Source: Bacteroidales bacterium (lineage in GTDB: Bacteria; Bacteroidota; Bacteroidia; Bacteroidales; FEN-979). Taken from it: DNA of 64,000 nt. The notes below the pieces were generated by a model. That model ran no database searches. It was not told the DNA's origin and was given only the letters and a program-made list of their open reading frames with translations. The stretch covers positions 1 to 64,000 of the forward strand of contig JANXZO010000033.1 in assembly GCA_025355465.1 (NCBI GenBank), given 5' to 3'. The translations under genes were made by a program, and so were the position numbers. This document shows positions 62,804 through 64,000 of this stretch, one piece after another (within the stretch, counting starts at the first letter, position 1; each line of letters opens with the position of its first letter).

Positions 62804-64000
62804 AAATCTGGCACCTCCGCGCTTTCGCACTGTTTCTCCTCTTTTTCGCTTTTTCTCTCCATGCTCAGCAACGTATCGTCCTCGGGGTGCTTACTGATTG
62901 CCAGTATTGCGATTGTGAAGAGAGCGGTCAGCGGCAGTATCGGTTGTCGCTGGCCAAACTCGACAGCTGCATTACGTTTTTCAACTCAGAAAAGCTGGAT
63001 ATGGTTTTTCACCTGGGCGACCTGATCGATCATAACTTCTCCTCCTTCGATAGCGTCCTGCCGCGGTTTAAAAAATCTATTGCACCGGTTCAGTTTGTGC
63101 TGGGAAACCACGACTTCATGGTCAGGAAGCGTCAAAAATCGCAAGTGTTGGGAAAAATCGACCTTGCTGAGGCAAATTATATAACGGTTCTCGGTGAATG
63201 GAAATTTATCACCCTGAATGGCGATGACCTGAGCTATTTTGCGCCTCAGACCGCCCGTCAGAAGGATGAACGGGATTCGCTGGTTGTATGGCTTGCGCAG
63301 AATTTCAGGGCCAACCCGATGCCATGGAACGGGGCGGTTGGAAGGACTCAGATGACTTGGCTCGAAGCGGAACTTGTGAAGGCGCAGAAGGCCGGACAGA
63401 AGGTGATCATCCTGATTCATTTCCCTTCTCTTCCGCAAGCCGGGCACAACCTGTGGAACGACAAACAGATGGTGGCCCTGATCTCTGCCTATCCGTGTGT
63501 TAAAGCTTACTTCAACGGTCACTATCACCCGGGAAATTATGTTTGCCGGAATGGGATCCATTTTATCAATTTCAAAGGGATGGTGGATACGCGGATGAAC
63601 GCCTTTGCTACGGTCACCCTTACGTCCGACAGTATTTTTGTTGATGGCCAGGGTCGTCAGCCAAGTTTTCGGCTAAAGATTGAAGGGGGAAACCTGCCTG
63701 TTGTCAAGGTACCGGAACTGGGCAATTACGTAAAGATCGGCCTAGACGAGTCCCTCGACGAGGTGGTTGAAAAGGCCGCCAATGTCACCCCTTCTGACCG
63801 TCAGGCTGCCTGGCAGCAACTTGAATTCATCTCCTTTGTGCATTTTGGACTGAATACCTTCTACAACCGCGAATGGGGGGAGGGAGATTATGATCCGAAG
63901 CGGTTCAATCCGACGCAACTCGATACCCGCCAATGGGTGAGGACCCTGCGTGATGCCGGCTCGAAGATGGTCATCATCACGGCAAAACACCACGATGGTT
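62800..64000 (+). CDS. Metallophosphoesterase-alpha-L-fucosidase (GH29) fusion, 3' end cut
   Basis: The frame is open from ATG 62800 to the window end, over 400 residues with no stop. After a signal peptide (LFLLFFAFSLHAQ) comes a calcineurin-like phosphoesterase domain with Asp33 (LTDCQY), Gly73-Asp74 (HLGDLID), Gly102-Asn-His-Asp105, His207 (HFP) and His241-x-His243 (NGHYHP). A linker (about 265-330) leads to a GH29 start: WQQLEFISFVHFGLNTFYN and TLRDAGSKMVIITAKHHDG. The GH29 catalytic residues lie beyond the window. It starts in the stop codon of the sialate esterase gene. A phosphatase joined to a fucosidase is unusual and suggests action on phosphorylated or charged glycans. Confidence 0.8.
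   Translation, partial: MKIWHLRAFALFLLFFAFSLHAQQRIVLGVLTDCQYCDCEESGQRQYRLSLAKLDSCITFFNSEKLDMVFHLGDLIDHNFSSFDSVLPRFKKSIAPVQFVLGNHDFMVRKRQKSQVLGKIDLAEANYITVLGEWKFITLNGDDLSYFAPQTARQKDERDSLVVWLAQNFRANPMPWNGAVGRTQMTWLEAELVKAQKAGQKVIILIHFPSLPQAGHNLWNDKQMVALISAYPCVKAYFNGHYHPGNYVCRNGIHFINFKGMVDTRMNAFATVTLTSDSIFVDGQGRQPSFRLKIEGGNLPVVKVPELGNYVKIGLDESLDEVVEKAANVTPSDRQAAWQQLEFISFVHFGLNTFYNREWGEGDYDPKRFNPTQLDTRQWVRTLRDAGSKMVIITAKHHDG

Noticed and set aside
62340..62870. Small minus-strand open frames at the end of the sialate esterase gene
   Set aside because: They are opposite to a well-supported domain and the start of the fusion gene, and have no start context or family match.

Overview
The window comes from a member of the Bacteroidota, most likely a Bacteroidales-like lineage. 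The evidence is: two large secreted proteins with type IX secretion (T9SS) sorting domains; a porG-uppS-bamA-ompH-ompH block; repeated promoter boxes of the form TAnnTTTG, the Bacteroidota -7 element; weak ribosome binding sites; and DUF2723, PorT-like and DUF6263 families. No species can be named from the sequence alone.

Region 1 (1-8715) is the right-hand part of an integrated prophage. Five plus-strand genes look like tail or tail-fibre genes, the first cut by the window edge. They are followed by an A+T-rich minus-strand gene for a WDW-type repeat protein and by a minus-strand tyrosine integrase. The integrase promoter sits inside an inverted repeat and faces the 3' end of a tRNA-Val(UAC) gene, the probable attachment site.

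Region 2 (8716-19579) is ordinary chromosome. On the minus strand lie a CoA-binding protein, a shortened DUF486 membrane protein, an acyltransferase, a PfkB sugar kinase and dnaX. On the plus strand lie a polysaccharide deacetylase-like protein, a FemAB/GNAT-like acyltransferase, upp, a MacB-type permease and a RecD-like helicase. A PorT-like outer-membrane barrel closes the region.

Region 3 (19658-33008) is translation and stress housekeeping: lepA, a T9SS type B cargo protein, a bifunctional RelA/SpoT enzyme, a Fur-family regulator without its usual cysteine pair, purA, and the rimP-nusA-infB operon read leftwards.

Region 4 (33105-45944) starts from a divergent promoter. It holds a YCF48-repeat T9SS type A protein, a polytopic GT-C-like protein, tRNA-Gln(UUG), a DUF2723 glycosyltransferase, lgt, a GT-B glycosyltransferase, dprA, a PrsW-like protein that has lost most of its active-site residues, rsgA and a CBS-domain protein.

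Region 5 (45948-53993) is an envelope-biogenesis cluster: a single-POTRA BamA/TamA-like protein, nadK, porG, uppS, bamA and two OmpH/Skp chaperones, ending at a clear intrinsic terminator. It joins undecaprenyl-phosphate synthesis, outer-membrane protein folding and the T9SS that exports the two cargo proteins.

Region 6 (54015-64000) holds secreted peptidases (M28 and M24), a CDGSH iron-sulfur protein, a DUF6263-like protein, a cytoplasmic GH13 enzyme, a PlsC-like acyltransferase and the start of a sugar-degradation cluster. That cluster has a sialate O-acetylesterase translationally coupled to an open frame joining a metallophosphoesterase domain to a GH29 alpha-L-fucosidase domain. This fusion and the prophage end with its repeat-protein cargo are the most unusual items. 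I found no CRISPR array, insertion sequence, rRNA or riboswitch.
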